Below, one piece after another: positions 63,066 through 64,000 of a stretch of 64,000 bases of DNA. Source of the stretch: Pseudocolwellia agarivorans (lineage in GTDB: Bacteria > Pseudomonadota > Gammaproteobacteria > Enterobacterales > Alteromonadaceae). The notes beneath the pieces were generated by a model, which worked only from the letters and a program-made list of their open reading frames with translations, was not told where the DNA came from and did no database searches. Made by a program: the position numbers and the translations under genes. The stretch lies in contig NZ_MUZU01000003.1 in the NCBI RefSeq assembly GCF_002000085.1, positions 124,001 through 188,000 of the forward strand, written 5' to 3'. How positions within the stretch are numbered: position 1 is the stretch's first letter; each line of letters opens with the position of its first letter.

Positions 63066-64000
63066 CTAAAAGCTTGTACGAACACCAAATGCATAACGAC
63101 GTCCGGTATCATCTAATTGTAAAAACTGGCTTTCGTAACGCCCATGTTGTTTAACAACCGAATCCGTTAAGTTAGTTCCTTCAATAAATATTTGTGTTGT
63201 TTCATTAAAGTTATAAGCAACACGTACATCAATTTGATCGTATTCTTCAGTAAACCATGGCTCTATGCCTTGGAATCGAGAGAAGAACTTAGAACGTTTG
63301 TTGTAAGCAATACGAGCTTCAATAGTTTCATCGTCATAAAACAATACAATGTTTTTCGAATCACCCAAGCCTGGTAACGCTAAGTTGTTATCAGTTTTAG
63401 ATACATCAAAATCATGGTCTGAATCAACGTAAGTTAAGTTAGCTGAAACACCAATAGCATTGAATGGCGCAGGCAACATATCAAACACTTGTTGAAAAGC
63501 TATTTCAACACCATCAACACTGGTTTCTTCTAAGTTACGAGGACGTGTAACGTCTAAAAACAGAGTATTATTCGCAACATCTATTTTATTATCAGGGTCT
63601 GGATAACCGATAAGTGCGTCTAATTTAGGTATGGTTAACCCTTCTCGCTCAACGCCACTTACAATAAAACCATTGATGTCTTTACGGAAGAAACCTGCTG
63701 TTAAGAAACCTGTTTCGCTGTAATACCACTCTAACGATAAATCAAAGTTGTCAGCTACGAATGGTTCTAAATCAGGATTACCTGCTGTTGCCTCTAATCC
63801 TGTGTAACGAATTTCTTGAGCGGTAACTGCTGCTGGATTTAACATCGTCATTTCTGGACGCGTTAAAGTTTTAGAATAAGCTAAACGAGCCACAAAGTTA
63901 TCAGTAATGTCTAAACGTGCATTAATGCTCGGTAAAAATTCACTGTAATCTGATGAAGCAATAAGAGGTGTTACTTCGCTCGACCGTTGTACTACCAATG
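63066..64000 (-). CDS. TonB-dependent receptor, C-terminal part (5' end outside window)
   Basis: About 311 residues of outer-membrane beta-barrel: DNFVARLAYSKTLTRPEMTM, GNPDLEPFVADNFDLSLEWY, VDGVEIAFQQ and a terminal RYAFGVRTSF with the usual last Phe. The TRPxMTMLNPA and GNPDLEP signatures are those of large carbohydrate-type (SusC-like/CirA) receptors common in Alteromonadales for uptake of oligosaccharides. The plug and signal peptide lie beyond the right edge, so the ligand is open. Confidence 0.92.
   Translation of the reverse strand, partial: LVVQRSSEVTPLIASSDYSEFLPSINARLDITDNFVARLAYSKTLTRPEMTMLNPAAVTAQEIRYTGLEATAGNPDLEPFVADNFDLSLEWYYSETGFLTAGFFRKDINGFIVSGVEREGLTIPKLDALIGYPDPDNKIDVANNTLFLDVTRPRNLEETSVDGVEIAFQQVFDMLPAPFNAIGVSANLTYVDSDHDFDVSKTDNNLALPGLGDSKNIVLFYDDETIEARIAYNKRSKFFSRFQGIEPWFTEEYDQIDVRVAYNFNETTQIFIEGTNLTDSVVKQHGRYESQFLQLDDTGRRYAFGVRTSF

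Overview
The window is AT-rich chromosomal DNA from a marine gammaproteobacterium, most likely of the Alteromonadales (Colwellia/Thalassotalea-like). This rests on the rph-pyrE order, the bioH-comF-nfuA neighbourhood, the aa3-type oxidase assembly cluster next to lexA, three TonB-dependent receptors and DUF6795/lipase cassettes. The assignment is by gene content only. I saw no rRNA, tRNA, CRISPR array or integrase.

Layout. 0-10.4 kb: housekeeping and small enzymes (rph end, pyrE, an SprA-like metalloprotease, bioH, comF, a secreted VOC protein, a secreted M14 carboxypeptidase, nfuA behind a likely IscR site, GNAT, polysaccharide deacetylase). 10.4-19.4 kb: a cytochrome c oxidase cluster on the minus strand (coxB with two fused haem c domains, coxA, ctaG, coxC, SURF1, a SCO-like protein, ctaA, ctaB, SCO1), interrupted by a plus-strand DUF2909 gene. 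19.9-20.6 kb: lexA with two SOS boxes. 20.7-31.8 kb: a defence island, with a type I restriction-modification operon (HTH-like gene, hsdM, hsdS, AlbA_2/Schlafen-type gene, hsdR, YgjP-like metallopeptidase) divergent from a Fic gene whose promoter carries repeated TGTCCTTAT boxes. 31.9-43.1 kb: iron and carbohydrate functions (PepSY protein, siderophore-type receptor, cold-shock/DUF1294 protein, a second receptor beside a cytochrome c/PQQ sugar dehydrogenase, a GH127 beta-L-arabinofuranosidase).

43.2-50.3 kb: an accessory segment bracketed by two MITE-like elements of nearly equal length (about 197 bp) with related terminal inverted repeats. It holds an SDR/AraC pair, a tandem DUF6795-DUF6795-lipase cassette with a 260-bp duplication (it looks like a toxin/immunity or T6SS effector cassette), and a lipoprotein fusing a carbohydrate-binding-like domain to a PEBP domain. 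A stand-alone PEBP lipoprotein lies just outside.

51.0-60.5 kb: the most unusual region. Five genes in exactly the dmpE-F-G-H-I order of the lower meta-cleavage pathway (2-oxopent-4-enoate hydratase, acetaldehyde dehydrogenase, 4-hydroxy-2-oxovalerate aldolase, 4-oxalocrotonate decarboxylase, 4-oxalocrotonate tautomerase) follow a tripartite tricarboxylate transporter (tctCBA) and an IlvD/Edd sugar-acid-type dehydratase, under a divergent FCD-type GntR regulator. No ring-cleavage dioxygenase or semialdehyde dehydrogenase is present. This suggests an imported hydroxy-acid enters the 4-oxalocrotonate branch by dehydration rather than by aromatic ring fission, or that the ring-fission genes lie elsewhere. 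60.6-64 kb: a diguanylate cyclase with a periplasmic CxxC beside a di-haem peroxidase (MauG/CcpA family), then the 3' part of a TonB-dependent receptor cut by the window edge.
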